Shown here: positions 27,962 through 37,000 of the stretch, piece after piece | Layout: the number at the start of each line of letters is the position of its first letter | How positions within the stretch are numbered: the stretch's first letter is position 1 | NCBI GenBank assembly: GCA_048493715.1 | Contig: JBGDCZ010000003.1 | Location: 22,010-86,009, forward strand | Source of the DNA: Arsenophonus sp048493715 | Lineage (GTDB): Bacteria; Pseudomonadota; Gammaproteobacteria; Enterobacterales; Enterobacteriaceae | DNA length: 64,000 nt | Direction: 5' to 3' | The notes under the pieces: generated by a model | Seen by the model: the letters and a program-made list of their open reading frames with translations, nothing else | What the model was told of the DNA's origin: nothing | Database searches by the model: none | Translations under genes and position numbers: made by a program

Positions 27962-29432
27962 GATAATTTCCCTCATTTGTTAGCACTGGCCGTAAATCTG
28001 TTTCAGCCAAATTACGTGCTATTTTTCCGATATTGCCAGCTCCCTGTATAAATATCAGGTCGTTATCTTCTATAATTTGTGCTAATGTTTCACTAACCTG
28101 GTCATGCTGAGCTACAAAAATAGGATCTAATTTGCCTCGGCTGCGAATTGTCCGACACAATGAGCGACTATCTGCACCAGGGATAGGTTCCTCTCCTGCT
28201 GGATAGACATCTAGCATTAACAATACATCAACCTGTTCTAAAATATTCGCAAAATCATCGTACAAATCACGCGTACGAGTATACCTATGTGGCTGAAAAA
28301 CCATCACGATACGTTTATCTGGCCATCCTTCTCTTGCTGCTTTAATAGTAGCATCAACTTCGGTTGGATGGTGACCATAATCATCTACCAACATAACGCT
28401 ACCTTTTTTTCCATTAACATCAGCTAAAGGAAAATTGCCTAAAAAATCAAAGCGGCGACCAGTGCCTTGAAATTTCTCTAGCGCCGTCAAAATAGCACTA
28501 TCATTAATCCCTTCTTCTGTTGCTACCGCAATAGCCGCCGTCGCATTCAAAGCATTATGCCGCCCTGGTGCATTCAAAATGAATGCTAAATCAGCTTGAT
28601 TTTCTCGTGATACAGAAAAGAAACCTTGGTTGCCACGTTGTTTATAGGAGGTAATACGGACATCTGCATCATCACTAAAACCATAGGTGGTAATATAACG
28701 CCCTATTTGTGGCAACAGCGAACGCACGATAGGATCATCGATACATAATACTGCCCGCCCATAAAATGGCAGATTATGTAAGAAACTGATAAAGGTCTGT
28801 TTTAATTTTTCAAAATCACCATCATAAGTTTCCATATGATCTGCTTCGATGTTGGTTATCACCGCCACTAATGGCTGTAAATGTAAGAAAGAAGCATCAC
28901 TCTCATCAGCTTCGGCAATCAAATAGTAGCTAGTACCTAAACGCGCATGAACGCCGGCCGCTTTAACTAATCCACCATTGATAAAAGTTGGATCTAACCC
29001 TGCTTGTGCATAGATGCTTGCAATCATAGCTGTGGTAGTCGTTTTGCCGTGAGTTCCTGCAATCGCAATACCATGCCGAAAGCGCATTAACTCAGCCAAC
29101 ATCTCAGCACGACGAATAACCGGAATACGTGCTTCCCTCGCTGCAATAATTTCTGGATTATCTACAGGTATTGCCGTTGATACGACAACCACACAGGCGT
29201 TTGCCACATTTTCTGGCCGGTGATTAAAATAAATTTTTGCGCCAAGCTCCGTTAATTGCTGAGTAACCGCATTGGGTAGCAAATCAGAGCCACTAATTTC
29301 ATAACCTTCGTTAGCCAATACTTCAGCAATACCTCCCATGCCGGCACCACCAATGCCAACAAAATGGATATGCCTAACCCGACGCATTTCAGGCACTGTT
29401 GCTCTTAATTTGGCTAATTGTTGTGTATTCAC
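27954..29432 (-). CDS. murC: UDP-N-acetylmuramate--L-alanine ligase
   Basis: Adds the first amino acid of the peptidoglycan stem. A GTG at 29432 is taken as start: AAGAGA precedes it and the product (492 aa, V/M-NTQQLAKLR) aligns with the E. coli start. An ATG 75 bp upstream adds 25 residues without family similarity and runs into the end of murG. Motifs are GIGGAGMGGIAEVL, the ATP loop GTHGKTTTTAM, EADESDASFLHL, NIEADHMETY and DDYGHHPTEV. It lies 58 bp after murG and overlaps ddlB. Confidence 0.97.
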   Translation of the reverse strand: MNTQQLAKLRATVPEMRRVRHIHFVGIGGAGMGGIAEVLANEGYEISGSDLLPNAVTQQLTELGAKIYFNHRPENVANACVVVVSTAIPVDNPEIIAAREARIPVIRRAEMLAELMRFRHGIAIAGTHGKTTTTAMIASIYAQAGLDPTFINGGLVKAAGVHARLGTSYYLIAEADESDASFLHLQPLVAVITNIEADHMETYDGDFEKLKQTFISFLHNLPFYGRAVLCIDDPIVRSLLPQIGRYITTYGFSDDADVRITSYKQRGNQGFFSVSRENQADLAFILNAPGRHNALNATAAIAVATEEGINDSAILTALEKFQGTGRRFDFLGNFPLADVNGKKGSVMLVDDYGHHPTEVDATIKAAREGWPDKRIVMVFQPHRYTRTRDLYDDFANILEQVDVLLMLDVYPAGEEPIPGADSRSLCRTIRSRGKLDPIFVAQHDQVSETLAQIIEDNDLIFIQGAGNIGKIARNLAETDLRPVLTNEGNYHG

Positions 29433-29490
29433 TTTAATCTCTTCACTATTTTTATCGCTGATTTCAACATTCTTCAATGCAAAATCGATT

Positions 29491-30558
29491 TCATTTAGCA
29501 ACTTCAATTAGGGTTGCCGCCACACGTTTAGTTGCATCTGTAATCGATGCGGCTCGGGCTTTCTTGGCCATTTCTAATAACTGCGGACGCGACCATTCAT
29601 TTAATAGCTTGACCAACGCTTCCGTTGAAAATTGTGGTTGTTCAAAAATTTTTGCTGCGCCAGCCTGTTCCAATGGTAATGCATTCCAGTATTGTTGCCG
29701 ATCTTTATGCTGAAAAGGAACAAAAATTGCTGGTAAACCAGCCGCAGCAACTTCACTAACCGTTAAAGCGCCAGCACGGCAGATAATGATATCAGTCCAA
29801 GAATAAGCCTCAGCCATATCATCAATAAATTCAGTTACTTTATAAGTATCTGATTTACCGCATAACTTTTTATATAAACTTTCCGTAATTTCCTGCGCAC
29901 CTTTGCCCGCTTGATGCCAAATGGTCACTTTGCCATCTAATCGAGCCGCGACTTCGGGTAATGTTTGGTTTAAAATCCTTGCCCCTTGACTGCCACCTAT
30001 CACTAAAATTCGAATAGCTCCATCGCGATCAATTAAACGTTCTTCAGGTTCAGATAATGCTAATACCTCTTCTCGAAGCGGATTTCCTACTACCGCTGCA
30101 TTCGGGAATGCACTTGGAAATGCTTGTAAAACACGCGTTGCAATTCTTACCAACCAACGATTGGTTAAACCCGCAACGCCATTTTGTTCATGCAGTACAA
30201 TTGGAACATTACATAACCAGGCAGCAACACCACCTGGGCCAGAAACATATCCTCCCATTCCTAATACAACATCAGGTCGATAGTGCTGGATAATAACTTT
30301 TGCTTGCTTTATCGCTTTAATAATTTTAAAAGGTGCTAACAGCAATGCTTTAATACCTTTACCGCGTAAACCTGAAATCTTTATAAATTCAATTTCAATA
30401 CCGTGCTTAGGAACTAAATCTGCCTCCATCCGGTCAGCAGTTCCTAACCAACGAACCTCCCAACCGTGAGCCTTTAGATAATTAGCCACTGCAAGCCCAG
30501 GAAAAACATGTCCTCCGGTACCGCCTGCCATCACCATAAGACGTTTTGGTTGGCTCAT
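29491..30558 (-). CDS. murG: N-acetylglucosaminyltransferase MurG
   Basis: Peripheral membrane GT-B enzyme that turns lipid I into lipid II. It is 355 aa, as in E. coli. The glycine-rich loops MAGGTGGHVFPGLAVA and GMGGYVSGPGG are at the N-terminus, the UDP-GlcNAc site GGSQGARILNQTLP is in the second domain, and RAGALTVSEVAAAGLPAIFVP lies near the end (read as two adjoining blocks). It starts in a 4-bp ATGA overlap with ftsW, indicating coupled translation. Intact. Confidence 0.97.
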   Translation of the reverse strand: MSQPKRLMVMAGGTGGHVFPGLAVANYLKAHGWEVRWLGTADRMEADLVPKHGIEIEFIKISGLRGKGIKALLLAPFKIIKAIKQAKVIIQHYRPDVVLGMGGYVSGPGGVAAWLCNVPIVLHEQNGVAGLTNRWLVRIATRVLQAFPSAFPNAAVVGNPLREEVLALSEPEERLIDRDGAIRILVIGGSQGARILNQTLPEVAARLDGKVTIWHQAGKGAQEITESLYKKLCGKSDTYKVTEFIDDMAEAYSWTDIIICRAGALTVSEVAAAGLPAIFVPFQHKDRQQYWNALPLEQAGAAKIFEQPQFSTEALVKLLNEWSRPQLLEMAKKARAASITDATKRVAATLIEVAK

Positions 30559-31748
30559 TTAGTTCTCCTTACAAATGCTTGCGCTTTCTTAAGGCGTGTT
30601 TCAAAATCGATACGTAACAAGATAGCAATGGCAATAAACATAATTAAGAGGCTAGAGCCACCATAACTAATTAACGGTAGTGTCAATCCTTTAGTTGGTA
30701 ATATTCCCGCTGCCGCACCAACATTAACCAATGCCTGGAATGTGAACCAGATACCGATTGAACAAGCTAAATAGCCTGAAAAACGTTGCTCTGCATCTAA
30801 TGCCCGTTTGCCAATCATCATGCTACGAAAAGCGACGAAAAATAACATTAAAAGGACTAAGACCACGCCGATATAACCTAATTCTTCGGCTAAAACCGAG
30901 AAAATAAAATCGGTATGGGCTTCAGGCAAATATTCTAATTTTTGAATAGAATTACCTAAACCTTGTCCCCATAATTCACCACGCCCAAATGCCATCAAAG
31001 ATTGTGTTAATTGATAGCCACTACCAAAAGGATCTGCCCATGGATTAAGAAAAGAGGTTATTCGGCGTAAACGATAAGGTTCAAAATAAATTAAACCAAT
31101 GACACCTACCGCACAAATAACAATACCAATAATAAAAGGTGCTAATCTAGCTCCAGCAAGGAATAATAATGCTAATGTAGTCACCACCAACACAATTACC
31201 GTGCCTAAATCAGGTTGCAATAACAGCAGTATAGCCATTAATATTAAAATACACATCGGCTTGATAAAGCCCAAAAATCGCGTTCTCACCTCATCGGTTT
31301 TTCTGACTAAATAACTAGATACATAACAGAATAAGGCCAATTTTGCGATTTCCGCTGGCTGTATGCGTACAATACCGGTATTAATCCAACGTGAGGCCCC
31401 ATTAACCGAGCTTCCAGCAACGAGTACCACCAATAACAGTATTAAGGCCATTATTAACAATAAAAAGTTATATTTTTCCCACCAGAGCATTGGGATATTT
31501 AATACTAACAAAGCTAAACCAAATGATAAAAATAGATAGATAATATCGCGTTTAGCAAAAAAAAAAGGATCTTGCGTTAGACGTTGTCCAACAGGCATCG
31601 AAGCGGATGTCACCATAATAAAACCAATTATGGCCAGACCTAATGTGAGCCAAACCAAAGTACGATCATAAAGAACTGTATCTAGAATATCGTTATCACG
31701 CTCACCGCTAGCCCAATTTTTCAGCTGTTTGAAGTTAAATATCAACAT
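30555..31748 (-). CDS. ftsW: Septal peptidoglycan polymerase FtsW
   Basis: SEDS-family integral membrane glycosyltransferase working with FtsI at the septum. It is 397 aa (E. coli 414) with about ten hydrophobic helices. SEDS hallmarks are WINTGIVRIQPAEIAKL, QPDLGTVIVL, GYQLTQSLMAFGRGELWGQG and LPLISYGGSSLL near the C-terminus. It overlaps murD by 7 bp and murG by 4 bp. Intact. Confidence 0.96.
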   Translation of the reverse strand: MLIFNFKQLKNWASGERDNDILDTVLYDRTLVWLTLGLAIIGFIMVTSASMPVGQRLTQDPFFFAKRDIIYLFLSFGLALLVLNIPMLWWEKYNFLLLIMALILLLVVLVAGSSVNGASRWINTGIVRIQPAEIAKLALFCYVSSYLVRKTDEVRTRFLGFIKPMCILILMAILLLLQPDLGTVIVLVVTTLALLFLAGARLAPFIIGIVICAVGVIGLIYFEPYRLRRITSFLNPWADPFGSGYQLTQSLMAFGRGELWGQGLGNSIQKLEYLPEAHTDFIFSVLAEELGYIGVVLVLLMLFFVAFRSMMIGKRALDAEQRFSGYLACSIGIWFTFQALVNVGAAAGILPTKGLTLPLISYGGSSLLIMFIAIAILLRIDFETRLKKAQAFVRRTK

Positions 31749-33055
31749 TGACCTAACTCCTTAGCTAATTGGGTAAACTTGTCACCCCGTTGCTCAAAGT
31801 TACGAAATTGGTCGAAACTTGCACAAGCAGGTGAAAGTAACACCATATCACCAACTTTCAATTCTGGTGCGATGACGCGTAGACATTGTTCCATTGTATC
31901 TAGCAATAAACTATCTGGTTTTAGTTGAGCCAATTGATGTCCATCACGACCAAAACAACATAATCTAATGTTTTTTGCTGCAATATAGGGTTTTAATAGT
32001 GAGAAATCTGCTGACTTCCCCTCTCCGCCTAATAACAAATAAAGGGTACCTGCGACTTGTAAACCTTTTAAAGCGGCTTCGGTACTACCGACATTAGTTG
32101 CTTTAGAATCATTAACCCATTGGATACCTCGCTGCTCATGAACTAATTGGCGACGATGTGGCAAGCCAGTATATTGCGTTAATGCCGCTAAACTTGTCTT
32201 ACGTGGAATATTCACCGCATCAGCTAAAGCCAGTGCAGCCAAGCTATTAACATAGTTATGCTGCCCAACTAACCGTATTTCAGTGGTATTGATAATAGGC
32301 TGCCCTTTTATTTGTAACTCTTGACAGTCAGTATTTAATTGATAATTGCCGCTATTAATACCAAAATTTACACAACGTGCATCACGACCATGTAACGGCC
32401 AGGTTTGTGGATCTTGCTCGTTAATGATACAAACTTTAGCACCATCATAAATGCGTAACTTAGCCGCCCTATACTGTTGTAGTCCTAACGGATACCGATC
32501 CATATGATCGGCAGTCACATTCAATATGGTTGCTACCGCAGCCTTTAAACTGAATGTTGTTTCCAGCTGAAAACTAGAAAGCTCTAATACATATAAATCA
32601 TATTCTTTGTCTAATAATGTCAGAGCTGGCGTACCGATGTTACCACCAATACCTACTTGCCAATTAGCCGTTTTCGCCATCTCACCAACTAATGCTGTAA
32701 CCGTACTTTTGCCATTAGAGCCTGTGATCGCAACTAGAGGTTTATCTGTTTCACGACAGAAAAGCTCAATATCACCAACAATTTCTATACCTTTATCAGC
32801 CGCTTTTTTTAATTCTGGTGTAGCAAGCGAAATACCAGGGCTGACAACGATTAAATCAGCCGCCATTAACCATTCACTATTCCAACTGCCACATTGACAG
32901 ACGACTTGCGCTGGCAATTTATCCTTACCTGGCGGTGTTAATTGCGTATCGATGACTCGAGGCACAACCTGGCGAGAGAGAAAAAAGTCGACACAAGATA
33001 GACCGGTTTGGCCTAACCCTACTATGACAACTTTTTTGCCCTGATAATTAGCCAT
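31742..33055 (-). CDS. murD: UDP-N-acetylmuramoyl-L-alanine--D-glutamate ligase
   Basis: Adds D-glutamate to the stem peptide. It is 437 aa (E. coli 438). The N-terminal UDP-binding Rossmann region has VVIVGLGQTGLSCVDFF, the ATP loop is GSNGKSTVTALV, and LELSSFQLETTFSL, NVTADHMDRY and NDSKATNVGSTEAALKGL are present. It follows mraY by 2 bp and overlaps ftsW. No lesion. Confidence 0.97.
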   Translation of the reverse strand: MANYQGKKVVIVGLGQTGLSCVDFFLSRQVVPRVIDTQLTPPGKDKLPAQVVCQCGSWNSEWLMAADLIVVSPGISLATPELKKAADKGIEIVGDIELFCRETDKPLVAITGSNGKSTVTALVGEMAKTANWQVGIGGNIGTPALTLLDKEYDLYVLELSSFQLETTFSLKAAVATILNVTADHMDRYPLGLQQYRAAKLRIYDGAKVCIINEQDPQTWPLHGRDARCVNFGINSGNYQLNTDCQELQIKGQPIINTTEIRLVGQHNYVNSLAALALADAVNIPRKTSLAALTQYTGLPHRRQLVHEQRGIQWVNDSKATNVGSTEAALKGLQVAGTLYLLLGGEGKSADFSLLKPYIAAKNIRLCCFGRDGHQLAQLKPDSLLLDTMEQCLRVIAPELKVGDMVLLSPACASFDQFRNFEQRGDKFTQLAKELGQC

Positions 33056-33057
33056 TA

Positions 33058-34140
33058 TTAACGTACCTTTAATGTTACCAATCCAATCAATACCAACATT
33101 AATGAGATGATCCAGAAACGCACAATTACCCTTGGTTCAGGCCATCCTTTTAATTCGTAATGATGATGTATCGGTGCCATACGGAAAATTCGTTGACCAC
33201 GCAGTTTAAATAATCCAACTTGTAAAATTACCGATAAAGTTTCAACAACAAATACACCACCCATAATTAATAATAAAAATTCTTGCCGCAATAAAACCGC
33301 AATTGTTCCTAATGCGCCACCTAACGCCAAGGAGCCAACATCCCCCATGAAAACTTGTGCAGGGTAAGTGTTAAACCATAAAAATCCTAAACCGGCGCCA
33401 ACAATTGTCGTACAAACCACGACTAATTCACCAGCATGGTTGATATAAGGAATTTTTAAATAGTTAGCAAAATTGTAATTACCGATTGCCCAAGCGACTA
33501 AAGCAAAGCCTGCTGAAATAAAAACTGTTGGCATAATCGCTAATCCGTCTAACCCATCAGTTAAATTAACCGCATTACTTGTGCCAACAATGACAAAATA
33601 AGTCAGTAAAATATAAAATAGGCCTAGCTGTGGCATGACATCTTTAAAAAATGGTACAACCAGTTGAGTTACTGTGGTATCCTTGCCTGTACTATACAAA
33701 ACAAATGCCAGCCCTAAGGCCAACACCGATTGCCAGAAATATTTCCAACGGGCAATCAACCCCTTGGAATTCTTACTTAACACTTTACGGTAATCATCAA
33801 TAAAGCCAATAACACCATATCCCAACAAAACAGCTAATACATACCAAACATAGGGATTATTTAATCTCGCCCATAGCATTACTGAAATGACAATAGAAAA
33901 TAAAATCAACACGCCTCCCATGGTAGGAGTGCCACGTTTACTAAAATGTGATTCGGGACCTTCATCACGCACAATCTGACCTATTTGTAATTTTTGCAGA
34001 TAAGAAATCAAATGAGGCCCCATCCATAGCGCAATCACCAAGGCAGTTAACAAACTGGTAATAGCTCGAAATGTCAAATACGAGAAAAGATTAAAGCCAG
34101 AAAAATACTTAACTAAATATTCGGCTAACCAAACTAACAT
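33058..34140 (-). CDS. mraY: Phospho-MurNAc-pentapeptide translocase MraY
   Basis: Integral membrane enzyme that transfers phospho-MurNAc-pentapeptide to undecaprenyl phosphate, making lipid I. It is 360 aa from the ATG at 34140 (MLVWLAEYLVKYFSGFNLFS), three codons inside the longest frame. About ten membrane helices are seen. Catalytic motifs are GFIDDYRKV, NAVNLTDGLDGLA and the C-terminal MAPIHHHYELKGWPE. It overlaps murF by 7 bp. Intact. Confidence 0.97.
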   Translation of the reverse strand: MLVWLAEYLVKYFSGFNLFSYLTFRAITSLLTALVIALWMGPHLISYLQKLQIGQIVRDEGPESHFSKRGTPTMGGVLILFSIVISVMLWARLNNPYVWYVLAVLLGYGVIGFIDDYRKVLSKNSKGLIARWKYFWQSVLALGLAFVLYSTGKDTTVTQLVVPFFKDVMPQLGLFYILLTYFVIVGTSNAVNLTDGLDGLAIMPTVFISAGFALVAWAIGNYNFANYLKIPYINHAGELVVVCTTIVGAGLGFLWFNTYPAQVFMGDVGSLALGGALGTIAVLLRQEFLLLIMGGVFVVETLSVILQVGLFKLRGQRIFRMAPIHHHYELKGWPEPRVIVRFWIISLMLVLIGLVTLKVR

Positions 34141-35516
34141 AAAAAACACTCCTTTATGGCGTGTACAACCTCTTCCATTGCTGTACTGCGCGAACCTTTA
34201 ACTAAAACTGATACTGTATCGTGTTCTTTTATTAATGTGATCAGTTTTGTAATTAACTCTTTTTTAGAAGCAAAATGTTCACCACAACCACTATGCTGGC
34301 TAATAATGACACTTTGCTGACCGACACTTAAAATTCTGTCAAGCTTCATTTTCCGAGCAGCATCACCAACCTCTTGATGACATATTTCAGTCTTATCACC
34401 TAATTCACCCATATCACCAACAACCAAGATACGGTATCCCGGCATCTGCGATAAAACATAAGCGGCGGCAATCATAGAGCCGGTATTAGCATTGTAAGTG
34501 TCATCTAAAATAAGTTTGCCTGGAGCTAAATTAATTGGGTATAAACGACCTGATACAGGCTGGACATTTGCCAATCCAAGGCTAATTTGTTCAAGCGTGG
34601 CACCAACAGACATTGCCAATGCACTGGCAGCTAATGCATTGGCAACATTATGTTTACCCGGTAATGGTAACAATATTGGTATAACACCGCTTGGTGTATG
34701 CAGTTCAAAGTCTGTACCTATTGATTTGATAGAAATATTCTCTGCATAAAAATCAGCCTGTTGCTGTTTCATTATAGAAAAACGCCAAATGGTTTGTTGT
34801 TGCTTAAAATAAGATTGCCAATTTTGCCAATCATGGCTAGCCAAATTAATAACCGCCGTTCCTTTTTTGGCTAGTCCCTGAAAAATCTCACCTTTTGCTT
34901 TAGCTACTCCAGCTAATGAACCAAAACCTTCAAGATGGGCCGCAAATAAATTATTAACTAATACACTATCCGGTTTAACAATATTCGTTATATATTCGAT
35001 TTCGCCGATATGATTGGCTCCCATTTCAATCACTACATACTGATGCTCGGCCGCCAAACGAAATAACGTTAACGCTACACCAATATCATTATTGAAATTA
35101 CCTGCAGTAAAAAGTGTCTCACCACATTGAGATAGAATAGCGGCTACCATATCTTTAACCGAGGTTTTGCCAGACGAACCTGTTAGCCCAATAACCTTAG
35201 CCTTGCTTTGTACTCGCACCCAAGCCGCTAACTTTCCCATTGCTAAACGCGTATCTGCGACAATAACTTGTGGGCAGGGTACGGTCAACGGTCGATCAAC
35301 TAATAATGCTGCCGCACCAGCTGTGGTGGCATCGGCAACAAAATCATGACCATCAAAATGTTCACCCTTTAACGCAATAAACAAACCGTTAATTGGTCGC
35401 TGGCGACTATTCGTTGTGACTTCATTAAGCCATAAACTATCCGCCTGCTGATCATTTATTTGATGCAGAGCACCTTGTGTCAAAGTAACCAATTGCTTCA
35501 CTGTAATAGGGATCAT
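34134..35516 (-). CDS. murF: UDP-MurNAc-tripeptide--D-alanyl-D-alanine ligase
   Basis: Adds the D-Ala-D-Ala dipeptide from Ddl to the stem. It is 460 aa (E. coli 452). Blocks include GLFIALKGEHFDGHDF, the ATP loop GLTGSSGKTSVKDM, YVVIEMGANHIGEIEYI, PGKHNVANALAASALAMSVG and LDDTYNANTGSM. A 4-bp overlap with murE indicates translational coupling. Intact. Confidence 0.97.
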   Translation of the reverse strand: MIPITVKQLVTLTQGALHQINDQQADSLWLNEVTTNSRQRPINGLFIALKGEHFDGHDFVADATTAGAAALLVDRPLTVPCPQVIVADTRLAMGKLAAWVRVQSKAKVIGLTGSSGKTSVKDMVAAILSQCGETLFTAGNFNNDIGVALTLFRLAAEHQYVVIEMGANHIGEIEYITNIVKPDSVLVNNLFAAHLEGFGSLAGVAKAKGEIFQGLAKKGTAVINLASHDWQNWQSYFKQQQTIWRFSIMKQQQADFYAENISIKSIGTDFELHTPSGVIPILLPLPGKHNVANALAASALAMSVGATLEQISLGLANVQPVSGRLYPINLAPGKLILDDTYNANTGSMIAAAYVLSQMPGYRILVVGDMGELGDKTEICHQEVGDAARKMKLDRILSVGQQSVIISQHSGCGEHFASKKELITKLITLIKEHDTVSVLVKGSRSTAMEEVVHAIKECFLC

Positions 35517-37000
35517 GCCACTACCCCCAATAATCGTGCTACCGTTAGGCGATCGGAATAATCGAGCCTACGATCACCAATAATTTGATAATCTTCATGA
35601 CCTTTACCCGCAATTAATATGACATCATCAGCATTTGCCTGCATAATCGCACTGGTAACCGCTTCCACCCGCCCGACAAACGGCATTGCCCGACCGGGAT
35701 CAAGAAAACCGCTTAAAATATCATTAATGATGGCTTTTGGCTCTTCGCTACGCGGATTATCATCGGTTATTACCACAAAATCAGCATACTGTTCTGCCAC
35801 ACTACCCATCAATGCACGTTTACCTTTGTCACGATCACCAGCACAACCGAATACACACCAAAGTTTACCACGACAATGCAGACGGATCGCAATTAATGCT
35901 TTTTCGAGCGCATCAGGAGTATGAGCATAATCGACAACAACAATTGGCCGTCCTGGTGAGCTGAAGACCTCCATTCTCCCACAAACCGGTTGCAAAGCTG
36001 TCGATGATTTTATTATCGCATCAAGTGGATAACCCATCATTAGGAGTGTCGCCATGGCCAGCATGACATTATTAACATTAAAAGCCCCCATTAATGGGCT
36101 TTGTAGCGTGCCTTTTCCCCATGTAGAGTTAAAATGAATGGTCGCTCCACGATCATGATAATCAATTTGTTCAACACCTAGCCAAGCTCCCTGCCAAGCT
36201 GTAGGTATTCGATTATTGATTGAAACGGCACATGCTTGTGGCAGTCGTTCAAACCACTGTAAGCCAGTATCATCATCTACATTCATAATCTGTTTATCGG
36301 ATTTATGGGTAGAAAATAATAACCACTTTGCTGCTGCATAGCTTTGCATATCGCCATGATAATCAAGATGATCACGACTTAAATTAGTAAATACAGTAGC
36401 GGTAAATGGCAAAGCTACAACACGACCTTGCACTAAGCCATGGGAAGAGACTTCCATCGCGACCAAAGTAGCTTGTTTGTCAACCAACAATTGCAACTCA
36501 GCCTGCACATCAACCGCTGAGTCGGTGGTATTCTCACTGGGTACAATCTGACCTAGCATCCCATTACCAACCGTGCCCAGTACTGCACTAGCTTCACCCA
36601 GCTCCTGCGCCCATTGAGCAATTAGCTGGGTAGTAGTTGTTTTACCATTTGTTCCTGTTACACCAATTAATTGCAGCTTTGCTGCCGGATGTTGATAAAA
36701 TTCTCCGGCTAAAAGTGATAGCTGATTATTCAAATCGTTAATATAAATCACTGGAACCCCATGCATATATCGAATAGTTCCAGCTTCTGCAACTCCTTGT
36801 GCTTCAGCAATAATTGCGGCAACACCTTGCGCTATTGCTTGAGAAATATATTGTCGTCCATCTGTTTGATGGCCCTGAACCGCTAAAAATAGATCTCCTG
36901 CCGCTACCTTACGGCTATCAAGCGTCATCTCTCGTAACACCTTATCTGGCGCACTAACACCCAGTGGTGCAAGTAAATCGCGTAGATTACGATCTTCCAC
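35513..37000 (-). CDS. murE: UDP-MurNAc-tripeptide synthetase (meso-DAP adding)
   Basis: Adds the third residue of the stem peptide. It is 495 aa, as in E. coli. The ATP loop is GVTGTNGKTTTTQLIAQW, HGLVQGRV and NLSRDHLDYHG follow, and the selectivity motif DDNPRSEEP marks the meso-diaminopimelate enzyme of Gram-negatives. The C-terminal GKGHEDYQ is conserved. It overlaps the end of ftsI by 14 bp. Intact. Confidence 0.97.
   Translation of the reverse strand: MEDRNLRDLLAPLGVSAPDKVLREMTLDSRKVAAGDLFLAVQGHQTDGRQYISQAIAQGVAAIIAEAQGVAEAGTIRYMHGVPVIYINDLNNQLSLLAGEFYQHPAAKLQLIGVTGTNGKTTTTQLIAQWAQELGEASAVLGTVGNGMLGQIVPSENTTDSAVDVQAELQLLVDKQATLVAMEVSSHGLVQGRVVALPFTATVFTNLSRDHLDYHGDMQSYAAAKWLLFSTHKSDKQIMNVDDDTGLQWFERLPQACAVSINNRIPTAWQGAWLGVEQIDYHDRGATIHFNSTWGKGTLQSPLMGAFNVNNVMLAMATLLMMGYPLDAIIKSSTALQPVCGRMEVFSSPGRPIVVVDYAHTPDALEKALIAIRLHCRGKLWCVFGCAGDRDKGKRALMGSVAEQYADFVVITDDNPRSEEPKAIINDILSGFLDPGRAMPFVGRVEAVTSAIMQANADDVILIAGKGHEDYQIIGDRRLDYSDRLTVARLLGVVA

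Noticed and set aside
29433..29507. ATG-started 25-residue extension of MurC
   Set aside because: No similarity, and overlaps murG; the GTG at 29432 aligns with the known start.
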